Shown: positions 1 to 6,337 of the stretch, one piece after another
Numbering within the stretch: position 1 is the stretch's first letter
Layout of the letters: every line of letters begins with the position of its first letter
Assembly (NCBI GenBank): GCA_035565355.1
Contig: DATMSM010000060.1
Coordinates: forward strand, 1 to 9,495
Reading direction: 5' to 3'
Origin: Ga0074130 sp035565355
GTDB taxonomy: Bacteria > Pseudomonadota > Gammaproteobacteria > Burkholderiales > Rhodocyclaceae
DNA length: 9,495 bases
Position numbers and translations under genes: made by a program
Notes under the pieces: generated by a model
Database searches by the model: none
What the model was told of the DNA's origin: nothing
The model's input: the letters and a program-made list of their open reading frames with translations, nothing else

Positions 1-11
1 TAATTGAAAGG

Positions 12-326
12 ATGGGAATGGCGAAGGTCGATATGCAGCGGATGCGCGCCGCCGCGGGTGCGGCAACAGCCACGCTACGCGCACTCGCGAACGAGGATCG
101 CCTGCTGCTGCTGTGCCAGCTTAGCCAGGGGGAACACGCGGTCGGCGAGCTGGAGAGCCTGCTCGACATCCGCCAGCCGACCCTGTCGCAACAGCTCGGT
201 GTGCTGCGCAACGAAGGACTGGTCGCCACCCGGCGCGAAGGCAAGTACGTCTACTATGCAGTGGCCGATCCAGATGTGCTGGTGCTGCTCAAGACCCTGT
301 ATGCAGTGTACTGCCCAAAAAACTGA
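12..326 (+). CDS. ArsR-family repressor, two-cysteine SqrR/BigR/YgaV type (sulfide/persulfide sensor)
   Basis: Small winged-helix DNA-binding protein of 104 residues, close to the usual ArsR length. The recognition helix region reads RQPTLSQQLGVLRNEGLV (about residues 54-71), followed by the wing TRREGKYVYY (73-82). Two cysteines stand out: C35 in LLLLCQL and C101 in YAVYCPKN. Their 66-residue spacing equals that of C42 and C108 in BigR, where the pair forms a disulfide or polysulfide link and releases DNA. I therefore infer repression of its own operon, lifted by sulfide or persulfide. The next gene starts 9 bases downstream, indicating one transcript with the two membrane genes. The start is uncertain: ATG 12 directly abuts AAGG (8-11), while ATG 18 has that AAGG at a better 6-base spacing and ATG 33 is also possible. 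The promoter and operator lie before the window. Confidence 0.9.
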   Translation: MGMAKVDMQRMRAAAGAATATLRALANEDRLLLLCQLSQGEHAVGELESLLDIRQPTLSQQLGVLRNEGLVATRREGKYVYYAVADPDVLVLLKTLYAVYCPKN

Positions 327-335
327 GAGGGCATC

Positions 336-773
336 ATGACGATAGACTGGATCAACTTTACGCCGCTCGCAGCAGCCGGCGGCGGCCTGCTGATCGGGCT
401 GGCGGCCGCGCTGCTGCTGTTGCTCAACGGCCGTATTGCCGGCATCAGCGGTATCCTCGGCGGACTGCTGCATTGGGCAGGCCGCGACAAGGCTTGGCGG
501 CTGGCCTTTATTCTCGGGCTGTTGGCGGCACCGTTTATCTGGCAAGTATTTGCTGCCCTGCCCAGCGCGACGGTCAGCGGCTCGCCCTTGTTGCTGGTCG
601 GCGCCGGCCTGTTGGTCGGCTTCGGCAGTCGCCTCGGCTCGGGCTGCACCAGCGGCCACGGTGTCTGTGGTATTGCACGTCTGGCGCCGCGCTCACTGCT
701 GGCGACGGCTACCTTCATGGCGGCTGGATTCCTGGTCGTCTATCTGCTGCGACACGTAGGGGGCTGGGCATGA
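336..773 (+). CDS. YeeE/YedE-family membrane protein, PmpA-like N-terminal half transporter
   Basis: Hydrophobic inner-membrane protein of 145 residues with about four or five membrane segments (roughly 10-31, 33-47, 54-76, 83-102 and 118-138). Family marks are NGRIAGISGILGG (31-43) and the loop GSRLGSGCTSGHGVCG (97-112), which carries C104 and C111. In full-length YeeE (TsuA) such cysteines contact thiosulfate during uptake. The protein is less than half the length of YeeE, and its partner follows with a four-base overlap (ATGA), so the two probably form one transporter as separate chains. GAGGG upstream of ATG 336 is a good ribosome binding site. PmpA and PmpB are known in BigR-controlled operons of Xylella and Agrobacterium. 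Movement of thiosulfate or another reduced sulfur species is inferred from family and regulator, not demonstrated. Confidence 0.85.
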   Translation: MTIDWINFTPLAAAGGGLLIGLAAALLLLLNGRIAGISGILGGLLHWAGRDKAWRLAFILGLLAAPFIWQVFAALPSATVSGSPLLLVGAGLLVGFGSRLGSGCTSGHGVCGIARLAPRSLLATATFMAAGFLVVYLLRHVGGWA

Positions 774-1180
774 CTGCAATATTCACGTCCTTTCTCGGCG
801 GTCTGATTTTTGGTCTGGGCCTGCTGCTGGCCGGCATGGCTGATCCGGCCAAGGTGCTTGCCTTTCTGGACTTGGCGGGTGTCTGGGATCCTTCGTTGGC
901 ACTGGTCATGGGTGGCGCCATCGCGGCGGCGGCTCCGGCCTACGCCTGGGCGCAGCGGCGCCAGCGAACCTTGTTCGGCGCCGCCTTGCAACTGCCGCAG
1001 GCACAGCGCATCGACCGCCGCCTGATCGCAGGCAGTGTGCTTTTCGGCATCGGCTGGGGCTTGGCTGGCATCTGTCCAGGACCCGCACTGGTACTGCTGG
1101 CACAAGGCGAGGCGCTATGGTTCGTCGGTGCCATGCTGGGCGGCATGCTGCTGTTCGAGCTGATCGAGCGCAAAGCGTGA
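770..1180 (+). CDS. YeeE/YedE-family membrane protein, PmpB-like partner subunit (DUF6691-like)
   Basis: Inner-membrane protein of 136 residues. The start ATG at 770 overlaps the preceding stop (ATGA), indicating translational coupling; the open frame runs further upstream, but only inside the previous gene. Recognisable family stretches are GLGLLLAGMADPAKVLAFLD (15-34) and GIGWGLAGICPGPALVLLAQ (93-112), with a single conserved-looking cysteine, C102, in the CPGPA turn. About four membrane segments are visible, with a basic cytoplasmic-type linker AQRRQR (61-66). Together with the upstream gene it makes up about 281 residues, comparable to the membrane core of one-chain YeeE transporters. A role in transport of a reduced sulfur compound is inferred. 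It ends about 50 bases before a strong hairpin shared with efp. Confidence 0.85.
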   Translation: MTAIFTSFLGGLIFGLGLLLAGMADPAKVLAFLDLAGVWDPSLALVMGGAIAAAAPAYAWAQRRQRTLFGAALQLPQAQRIDRRLIAGSVLFGIGWGLAGICPGPALVLLAQGEALWFVGAMLGGMLLFELIERKA

Positions 1181-1233
1181 TCTGACTGTCCGCCGGCTTA
1201 GCGAGGGCCGAAACAGCGCTGCGCGCCAATAAA

Positions 1234-1260
1234 AAAGGCAAGGACACTGTCCTTGCCTTT
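1234..1260. terminator. Hairpin terminator between pmpB-like gene and efp, probably bidirectional
   Basis: Perfect 12-base arms, AAAGGCAAGGAC and GTCCTTGCCTTT, flank a 3-base ACT loop. Read on the minus strand the stem runs directly into six T residues (1236-1231) and then ATT, a classic intrinsic terminator for efp, whose stop codon lies 31 bases away. On the plus strand the run is only TTT followed by GTTCC, so termination of the membrane-protein operon would be weaker. The convergent gene layout fits shared use. Confidence 0.85.
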
Positions 1261-1291
1261 GTTCCTGAGCGCCCAGGGGCGCAGCAGATTC

Positions 1292-1849
1292 TTACTTCAC
1301 ACGCGCCTTGTATTCGTCGGTGCGGGTGTCGATTTCGATCTTGTCGCCGATGTCGACGAAGAGCGGAACCGGCAGTTCGAAACCGGTGGACAACTTGGCC
1401 GGCTTCATGACCTTGCCCGAGGTGTCGCCCTTGACGGCCGGCTCGGTGTAAATGACCTCACGCACCACGCTGTTCGGCAGTTCGACCGAGATGGCCTTGC
1501 CTTCGTAGAACACGACTTCACAAGCCATGCCGTCTTCGAGGTACTTGAGCGCGTCGGTCATGTTTTCGCCGTCGACGTCGTACTGGTTGTAGTCGGTATC
1601 CATGAAGACATAGGCCGGATCGCTGAAGTAGGAGTAGCTGACTTCCTTGCGCTCAAGCTGGACGGTTTCGAACTTGTCGTCAGCCTTGTAGACGGCTTCG
1701 CTGGGAGCGCCGGTCAGCAGATTCTTCATCTTCATCTTGACCACGGCGGCGTTGCGGCCGGACTTGTTGTATTCGGTCTTCTGCACGACCAGCGGGTTGC
1801 CGCTGACGACGATGACGTTACCGGCGCGGAGTTCCTGTGCGATTTTCAT
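1292..1849 (-). CDS. efp: Elongation factor P (arginine-32, EarP-modified type)
   Basis: Translation factor of 185 residues, the standard EF-P length. It binds between the P and E sites of ribosomes stalled on consecutive prolines and stimulates peptide bond formation. The start at 1849 gives the family-typical MKIAQELRAGN; the frame stays open 42 codons upstream but that extension resembles nothing in EF-P. The modification loop reads YNKSGRNAAVVKMK (27-40), with arginine at position 32 where E. coli EF-P has a lysine nearby at 34. This places it in the subfamily whose arginine is rhamnosylated by EarP, and earP lies immediately upstream on the same strand. All three EF-P beta-barrel domains appear complete, ending in IEIDTRTDEYKARVK. 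The Shine-Dalgarno sequence is weak. Confidence 0.97.
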   Translation of the reverse strand: MKIAQELRAGNVIVVSGNPLVVQKTEYNKSGRNAAVVKMKMKNLLTGAPSEAVYKADDKFETVQLERKEVSYSYFSDPAYVFMDTDYNQYDVDGENMTDALKYLEDGMACEVVFYEGKAISVELPNSVVREVIYTEPAVKGDTSGKVMKPAKLSTGFELPVPLFVDIGDKIEIDTRTDEYKARVK

Positions 1850-1889
1850 GATGCGCTTGCTCGAATGGGTGAGTGAAGTGAAGCCCGAA

Positions 1890-1918
1890 ATTTTAACCGG
1901 TTTTCCCCGGGAAAAGCT
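1890..1918 (-). promoter_or_regulatory. earP-efp gap with a possible weak efp promoter
   Basis: The 83-base gap between earP and efp contains TAAAAT on the minus strand (1895-1890), about 41 bases before the efp start. The element 17 bases upstream, AGCTTT (1918-1913), is a poor -35 match. A small near-palindrome TTTTCCCCGGGAAAA (1901-1915) lies between them. EF-P is usually needed in greater amounts than EarP, so a separate promoter is plausible, but the sequence support is weak. Confidence 0.25.
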
Positions 1919-1932
1919 AGGCTCCTGATCAA

Positions 1933-3045
1933 TTAATTCCCTGATTCCTTGCAGAAACGCAGCAAATCTTCGCAAAGCGTGCCCCGATCCTCCAGCTCGC
2001 TGCGGCCTTCCTCGGCGTGCCGTTTAAGTGCCGGTAATTCGCCTGCCAGTGCCTGCCATGCCGCGCCGAGCGTTTGCCGGTTGGATGGGGAGATGCCGTT
2101 CCACAAATGATTGAAGGCGGACAGCGTGGGCGGCGCCTTGTAATGGCGATGGAAGGCGGCCAGTTTGGCGTGGTGCGCGTCTTCTTGCTGCGGGTAGATA
2201 TGCCAGACAAAGGGCAGTGCCGTCCACAGGGCGCGACAGAGGGAATCCTCGCCGCGCACGAAATTGAGGTCGCAGGTCCACAGCAGCGGATCGAAATCCA
2301 TTTGCGGCACGAAGGGCAACGCATGCAGTTGCAGCTTGCCGCGTGCAACTGTATCGCCGGGATTGAGCGTCTGCCCCAGCCAGTCGGCGACCTGTCGCTG
2401 CGCCTTGCCGGCGCTGACCAGGCAATGAAGCGTACTTGTGCCTTCGGCCCAGATATCGAGCAGCCAGGGCAGGGCGGGGTTGTCGTAGCAGAACAGGAAA
2501 ACCCACAGACCGCTTATGTCCTCAGCATAGGTGCGCCGCGCGGCCTCGCGGTCGAAACCGGCCTGGCGCGCCAACAGCCCGGTTTCGCGCAAAATGCCGC
2601 CGCTGCCCGGGAGTATGCCCGGCACGAAAAAATACTTGGTCAGCGGCAGACGCGGATGCGGCGAAGGCTGCAGATGAAAGCCCGGCCCCCAGTCCTCCAC
2701 GCATAGATATTCAAGATTGAGCCAGACCGGCGGCCGTGGTGCGGCGACCATGGCGGCGAGATAGCTGTCCGGCAAGTCACAGGCAAAGGCCTCGATCACG
2801 ACAGGCGCCGGCTGGGCTGCAGGAAAGTCGCTGGGCCACGCCAGCACGCGGATGCCGGCGGGGATGTCGTCTTGCACCAATTGCACGCAGGCGGCGATGT
2901 CATCCACCCACAGCCGCACCTGCCAGCCATGCTCATCATGCAGCTGCCGCGCCAGCCGCCAGCACACGCCGATGTCGCCGTAGTTGTCGATGACGCGGCA
3001 GAAGAGGTCGCAATCGGGCCGGAAGGAACTGGGCTGAACGCTCAT
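1933..3045 (-). CDS. earP: EF-P arginine-32 rhamnosyltransferase EarP
   Basis: Cytoplasmic GT-B fold glycosyltransferase (formerly DUF2331) that transfers rhamnose from dTDP-L-rhamnose to arginine 32 of EF-P. The protein has 370 residues, a normal family length. The N-terminal half opens with FCRVIDNYGDIGVCWRLARQ (15-34); aspartates D20 and D24 in the DNYGD stretch correspond to residues reported essential in characterised EarP proteins. The C-terminal nucleotide-sugar-binding half has CDLNFVRGEDS (258-268) and PFVWHIYPQQEDAHHAKL (278-295), both typical of the family. The start at 3045 places the first motif at the expected distance from the N terminus, although no clear Shine-Dalgarno sequence precedes it. 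efp follows after 83 bases, so enzyme and substrate are probably co-transcribed. The dTDP-rhamnose genes (rmlABCD) are not in this window. Confidence 0.96.
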   Translation of the reverse strand: MSVQPSSFRPDCDLFCRVIDNYGDIGVCWRLARQLHDEHGWQVRLWVDDIAACVQLVQDDIPAGIRVLAWPSDFPAAQPAPVVIEAFACDLPDSYLAAMVAAPRPPVWLNLEYLCVEDWGPGFHLQPSPHPRLPLTKYFFVPGILPGSGGILRETGLLARQAGFDREAARRTYAEDISGLWVFLFCYDNPALPWLLDIWAEGTSTLHCLVSAGKAQRQVADWLGQTLNPGDTVARGKLQLHALPFVPQMDFDPLLWTCDLNFVRGEDSLCRALWTALPFVWHIYPQQEDAHHAKLAAFHRHYKAPPTLSAFNHLWNGISPSNRQTLGAAWQALAGELPALKRHAEEGRSELEDRGTLCEDLLRFCKESGN

Positions 3046-3065
3046 GAAGGCAGGAAAATGGGGCG

Positions 3066-3074
3066 TGCTAACAT
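3066..3074 (+). promoter_or_regulatory. Possible extended -10 promoter for uvrC
   Basis: TGC followed by TAACAT (3069-3074) resembles an extended -10 element, about 52 bases before the uvrC start. No convincing -35 hexamer is visible at 17 bases. No CTG-N10-CAG LexA box was seen in this 81-base divergent gap, consistent with uvrC not being SOS-controlled in E. coli. Confidence 0.35.
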
Positions 3075-3092
3075 CGCCGCAGAAAGAGGTGG

Positions 3093-3119
3093 ATTCTATC
3101 CGCTTCGCGTGTTTTTCAA
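3093..3119 (-). promoter_or_regulatory. Possible promoter for earP-efp
   Basis: On the minus strand TTGAAA (3119-3114) and TAGAAT (3098-3093) resemble sigma-70 hexamers, separated by a short 15-base spacer. The predicted transcript would begin about 40 bases before the earP start. It would face the proposed uvrC promoter in the same small gap. The short spacer keeps confidence low. Confidence 0.3.
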
Positions 3120-3126
3120 GACGGTA

Positions 3127-4986
3127 ATGACAGACCCAAGCCCCGACTCAGCCCCCGCCAAGCCCGACAAAGCGGCGGTGCCCACTTTTGACGCCAAGGC
3201 CTTCCTCGCCACCTTGACCGAGGATCCCGGCGTCTATCGCATGCTCGATGCCGAGGAAGCGGTGCTGTATGTCGGCAAGGCCAAGAACCTCAAGCGGCGG
3301 GTCAGCTCCTATTTCCAGAAGACCGGTCACAGCCCGCGCATCGCCCTGATGCTGCAGCAGGTGGCGAATGTGGTGACGACGGCGACGCGCTCGGAAGCGG
3401 AGGCGCTGATTCTTGAGAACACGCTGATCAAGAAGCTCGCGCCGAAATACAACATCCTGTTCCGCGACGACAAGTCCTACCCTTACATCAGCCTCACGGC
3501 CAACGAGTTTCCGCGTCTGGCCTATCATCGCGGCGGCTTCGACAAGAAGGCGAAGTACTTCGGGCCTTTTCCCAGCGGGCTGGCGGTGCGTGAAAGCATA
3601 CAGCTGATCCAGAAGACCTTTCTTCTGCGCACCTGTGAGGAGGCGGTATTCCGCAACCGTTCGCGGCCCTGTCTGCTGTACCAGATCAAGCGCTGCAAGG
3701 CGCCATGCGTGGGACTGATCTCTAAGGAGGATTACGCCCAGGATGTGCGCATGGCCGACCTGTTCCTGCGCGGCAAGCATGGCGAGGTCATCGACGACCT
3801 GACCGTCAAGATGCAGGCTGCTGCCGAAGCCATGCGCTTCGAGGAAGCGGCGCAGTGGCGCGACCAGATCCGCGCGCTGCAATCCGTGCTGCACAAGCAG
3901 TTCGTCAGCTCCACCGGCGACGAGGATGTGGACATCATCGCCGCCGTTGCCGGCCAGGATGCGCTATGCATCAATCTGGCCATGGTGCGTAGCGGGCAGC
4001 ACATGGGCGACCGGGCGCAGTTTCCCAAGGGCGTATCCGCCGGTCTCAATGGCGACGAAGCCGAGGGCCTGATTGCTTTCATCGAGCAGCACTACCTGTT
4101 GCATCCGCCGCCGCTGCGCGTGCTGGTGGCCCATGACATTGCCGAGCAGGTGGCAGCGGTGTTCGAAGCCACCGAGCATAAAGTGAGCGTTGCCTTGCCA
4201 CGCAACGAGATGGAACGCGCCTGGCTGAACATGGCCGAGAAGAACGCACAGCTGGCGATCGAAGCCCGTCGCCAGGCCGCCATTCGCTCCGGCGCCAGGC
4301 TTGAAGCCTTGCGCGAGGCGCTTGATCTGGCCGATCTGCCGGCGCGTATCGAGTGTTTCGACATCAGCCATACGCAGGGCGAGGGCACGGTCGCGTCCTG
4401 CGTAGTGTGCATAGACGGCGCCATGAAGAACAGCGAATACCGTCGTTTCAATATCAGCGGCATTACGCCCGGCGACGACTATGCGGCGATGCGCCAGGCC
4501 CTGACCCGGCGCTATGAGAAAGTGGCAAGTGGCGATGCGCTGGCTCCCGACCTGATCCTGATCGACGGCGGCAAGGGCCAGCATGGCGTGGCGCGCGAGG
4601 TATTCACCGAGCTGGGCCTGGAGCATCTGCAAAGTGTCGGCGTGGCCAAGGGCGAGGATCGTAAGCCGGGCCTCGAAACCCTGTTTGTGCACGGCAATCC
4701 GCTGCCTTTGCATCTGCCCATGGATAATGCGGGCTTCCATTTGATCCAGGAAATCCGCGACGAAGCGCACCGTTTTGCCATCGCCGGCCATAGAACCCGC
4801 CGCGCCAAGGCGCGCGGCCATTCGAAGCTGGAGGATGTGGCGGGCGTCGGCCCGACGCGGCGCAAGAAGCTTTTGGCCCACTTCGGCGGTTTGCAGGGCG
4901 TTCTCGCCGCCACTGTCGAAGATTTATGCCGCGTGGACGGAATTAGCCGTACACTGGCGCAAGAAATCTATAACGAGCTGCACTGA
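3127..4986 (+). CDS. uvrC: UvrABC excinuclease subunit C
   Basis: Cytoplasmic nuclease of nucleotide excision repair that cuts on both sides of a lesion after UvrB is loaded. From ATG 3127 it has 619 residues, against about 610 in E. coli. The N-terminal GIY-YIG nuclease domain appears as GVY (35-37) and YVG (48-50), with E97 in LILENTL as the likely metal ligand. A UVR motif for UvrB contact lies near 222-256 (KMQAAAEAMRFEEAAQWRDQ). The RNase H-like second nuclease carries D412 in ECFDISH, D480 in LIDGGKGQ and H548 in DEAHRF. A C-terminal helix-hairpin-helix pair includes VAGVGPTRRKKLL and VDGISRTLAQEI. The frame stays open upstream to 2872, but that part overlaps earP antisense and lacks family similarity; ATG 3058 is the nearest alternative. 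Ribosome binding is weak at 3127. pgsA follows after 11 bases, as in E. coli. Confidence 0.97.
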   Translation: MTDPSPDSAPAKPDKAAVPTFDAKAFLATLTEDPGVYRMLDAEEAVLYVGKAKNLKRRVSSYFQKTGHSPRIALMLQQVANVVTTATRSEAEALILENTLIKKLAPKYNILFRDDKSYPYISLTANEFPRLAYHRGGFDKKAKYFGPFPSGLAVRESIQLIQKTFLLRTCEEAVFRNRSRPCLLYQIKRCKAPCVGLISKEDYAQDVRMADLFLRGKHGEVIDDLTVKMQAAAEAMRFEEAAQWRDQIRALQSVLHKQFVSSTGDEDVDIIAAVAGQDALCINLAMVRSGQHMGDRAQFPKGVSAGLNGDEAEGLIAFIEQHYLLHPPPLRVLVAHDIAEQVAAVFEATEHKVSVALPRNEMERAWLNMAEKNAQLAIEARRQAAIRSGARLEALREALDLADLPARIECFDISHTQGEGTVASCVVCIDGAMKNSEYRRFNISGITPGDDYAAMRQALTRRYEKVASGDALAPDLILIDGGKGQHGVAREVFTELGLEHLQSVGVAKGEDRKPGLETLFVHGNPLPLHLPMDNAGFHLIQEIRDEAHRFAIAGHRTRRAKARGHSKLEDVAGVGPTRRKKLLAHFGGLQGVLAATVEDLCRVDGISRTLAQEIYNELH

Positions 4987-4997
4987 TCCTAGCCCCA

Positions 4998-5567
4998 ATG
5001 TCGGTCAATATTCCTAATCTGCTCACCTGGTTCCGCATGCTGTGCATCCCCGTGATCGTGGGGGTGTTCTATACGCCGCAAGGCTGGTTTACCCTGCATG
5101 AACAGAACCTGATCGCCACCGTGATTTTCGTGTTCGCCGCCATCACCGACTGGTTCGACGGCTGGCTGGCGCGAAAACTCGACCAGACCTCGGCCTTCGG
5201 CGCCTTCCTCGATCCGGTGGCCGACAAGCTTATGGTCGGCGCTGCGCTGATCATTCTGGTCGAGTACGACCGTACCAATACGCTGATCGCCTTCATCATC
5301 ATCGGCCGCGAAATCGCGATTTCCGCGCTGCGCGAGTGGATGGCCAAGATCGGCGCCGCCAAGAGCGTGGCCGTGTCCTTCATCGGCAAGCTGAAGACGG
5401 CGGCGCAGATGATCGCAATTCCCATGCTGCTCTACGGCGCTCCGCTGTGGGGGGTGGATGTGATGCAGGTGGGCAGGGTGCTGATCTTTGTTGCCGCGGT
5501 CCTGACCCTGTGGTCCATGGGTTATTACCTCAAGAAGGCCTGGCCAGAAATTTCCGCAAGAGCTTAA
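4998..5567 (+). CDS. pgsA: CDP-diacylglycerol-glycerol-3-phosphate 3-phosphatidyltransferase
   Basis: Inner-membrane enzyme that joins CDP-diacylglycerol and glycerol-3-phosphate to give phosphatidylglycerophosphate, the first committed step to phosphatidylglycerol and cardiolipin. It has 189 residues, the usual size. The complete CDP-alcohol phosphotransferase signature is present: D51, D54, G55, A58, R59, G68, D72 and D76, within DWFDGWLARK and GAFLDPVADK. The N terminus MSVNIPNLLTWFRML is typical of PgsA, which supports the start even though no clear Shine-Dalgarno sequence sits in the 11 bases after uvrC; translation may be coupled to uvrC. Several hydrophobic segments follow (about 15-25, 37-50, 78-88, 93-107 and 150-170). 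The uvrC-pgsA pairing is conserved in many proteobacteria without an obvious functional link. Confidence 0.96.
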   Translation: MSVNIPNLLTWFRMLCIPVIVGVFYTPQGWFTLHEQNLIATVIFVFAAITDWFDGWLARKLDQTSAFGAFLDPVADKLMVGAALIILVEYDRTNTLIAFIIIGREIAISALREWMAKIGAAKSVAVSFIGKLKTAAQMIAIPMLLYGAPLWGVDVMQVGRVLIFVAAVLTLWSMGYYLKKAWPEISARA

Positions 5568-5614
5568 TCGTTATATTTCAGTAAATTGCTGCTGGGACTT
5601 GATTTTGTTTCGAA

Positions 5615-5634
5615 TACTGTATAAAAATACAGTT
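5615..5634. promoter_or_regulatory. LexA operator (SOS box) in the lexA promoter
   Basis: TACTGTATAAAAATACAGTT contains CTG (5617-5619), ten AT-rich bases, and CAG (5630-5632), matching the E. coli SOS box pattern almost perfectly. It ends 20 bases before the lexA start. A promoter probably overlaps it: TTGATT (5599-5604) and TAAAAA (5622-5627) are 17 bases apart, so bound LexA would block RNA polymerase. The exact hexamers are uncertain; the operator is not. Confidence 0.93.
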
Positions 5635-5654
5635 ATCCAATTCGGAGCAAGCTC

Positions 5655-6275
5655 ATGGCGCGCACTTCTTCCCCGGTCGGCAAGGATGGCCTGACCCCGC
5701 GGCAACGCGAAATCCTCGACTTCATCCGCAGCACTCTGGAGGTTCTGGGTGCGCCGCCCACGCGTGCCGAAATCGCCAATGCCTTCGGTTTTGCCTCGGC
5801 GAACGCGGCGGAAGAGCATCTCAAGGCGCTGGCAAAGAAGGGCAACATCGTCCTCGAGCCCGGTGCGGCGCGCGGCATTCGCCTGGTTGAGCAACTCGGT
5901 CTGCCCCTGATCGGCTCGGTCGCGGCGGGCAGCCCTTTGCTGGCGACGGAGAATCAACGGGGCCGCGTGCATATCGACGGCAGCCTCTTCAATCCTCGCG
6001 CCGACTACCTGTTGCAGGTGCGCGGCAACAGCATGACCGGCGTCGGCATCCTCGACGGCGACTTGCTGGCCGTGCATAAAACCGCTGAGGCCCGCGACGG
6101 GCAGATCGTGGTGGCGCGCTTGGGCGACGAAGTGACCGTCAAGCGTCTGTCCCGGCGCGACGGCAAGATGGTGCTGCTGGCCGAGAATCCGGACTACGCG
6201 CCCATTCCGGTTGATGCAAGCCTGGTGATAGAAGGGCTGGCAGTGGGGCTGATACGCAACGGTCAGGCGCTGTAG
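5655..6275 (+). CDS. lexA: SOS response repressor and self-cleaving protease LexA
   Basis: Repressor of DNA damage genes that cleaves itself when RecA filaments form on single-stranded DNA. It has 206 residues (E. coli 202). The N-terminal winged helix contains PPTRAEIANAFGFASANAAE (34-53), with the recognition helix closely like E. coli LexA, which agrees with the E. coli-type operator upstream. The cleavage site is A91-G92 in SVAAGSP. The catalytic dyad is S126 in RGNSMTGVG and K163 in VTVKRL, each seven residues beyond its E. coli counterpart. GGAG at 5644-5647 lies 7 bases before ATG 5655 and fixes the start. The operator at 5615-5634 indicates autoregulation. No SOS partner gene (sulA, imuA, dinF) follows; the next gene is unrelated and begins 62 bases on. 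No clear intrinsic terminator follows lexA. Confidence 0.98.
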   Translation: MARTSSPVGKDGLTPRQREILDFIRSTLEVLGAPPTRAEIANAFGFASANAAEEHLKALAKKGNIVLEPGAARGIRLVEQLGLPLIGSVAAGSPLLATENQRGRVHIDGSLFNPRADYLLQVRGNSMTGVGILDGDLLAVHKTAEARDGQIVVARLGDEVTVKRLSRRDGKMVLLAENPDYAPIPVDASLVIEGLAVGLIRNGQAL

Positions 6276-6319
6276 GGCGCCGCCTGGGCAATTTGTCCGG
6301 CAGACCGGCTTGGCGGCGC

Positions 6320-6328
6320 TGCTACAAT
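6320..6328 (+). promoter_or_regulatory. Possible extended -10 element for the DUF2946 gene
   Basis: TGC plus TACAAT (6323-6328) is a good extended -10 match in the 62-base gap after lexA. No -35 hexamer at normal spacing is evident. A transcript from here would start near 6335, only a few bases before ATG 6338, implying a leaderless or almost leaderless message for the next gene. Confidence 0.4.
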
Positions 6329-6337
6329 CGTCTCGCC

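Noticed and set aside
75..718. Antisense open frames opposite the regulator and PmpA-like genes
   Set aside because: Their translations are Ala/Gln/Arg-rich with no domain; they arise from GC-rich leucine and alanine codons of the plus-strand genes.
473..769. Extension of the PmpB-like frame upstream to 473
   Set aside because: This part is an alternative frame inside the PmpA-like gene and lacks membrane segments of the family. The ATGA overlap at 770 is the natural start.
1895..1932. AACCGGTT and TGATCAATTAATT palindromic stretches between earP and efp as regulator sites
   Set aside because: Short palindromes of this size arise easily by chance, and no known regulator consensus was recognised.
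1850..1975. 42-codon N-terminal extension of EF-P
   Set aside because: EF-P proteins start at MKIAQEL-type sequences; the extension overlaps the end of earP and has no family match.
2872..3126. Long N-terminal extension of uvrC
   Set aside because: The added 85 codons are antisense to earP and its upstream gap and resemble no UvrC. ATG 3127 gives a normal-length protein.
3148..4913. Long antisense open frames opposite uvrC
   Set aside because: They mirror codon structure of a GC-rich coding strand, have no recognisable domains, and uvrC is unmistakable on the other strand.
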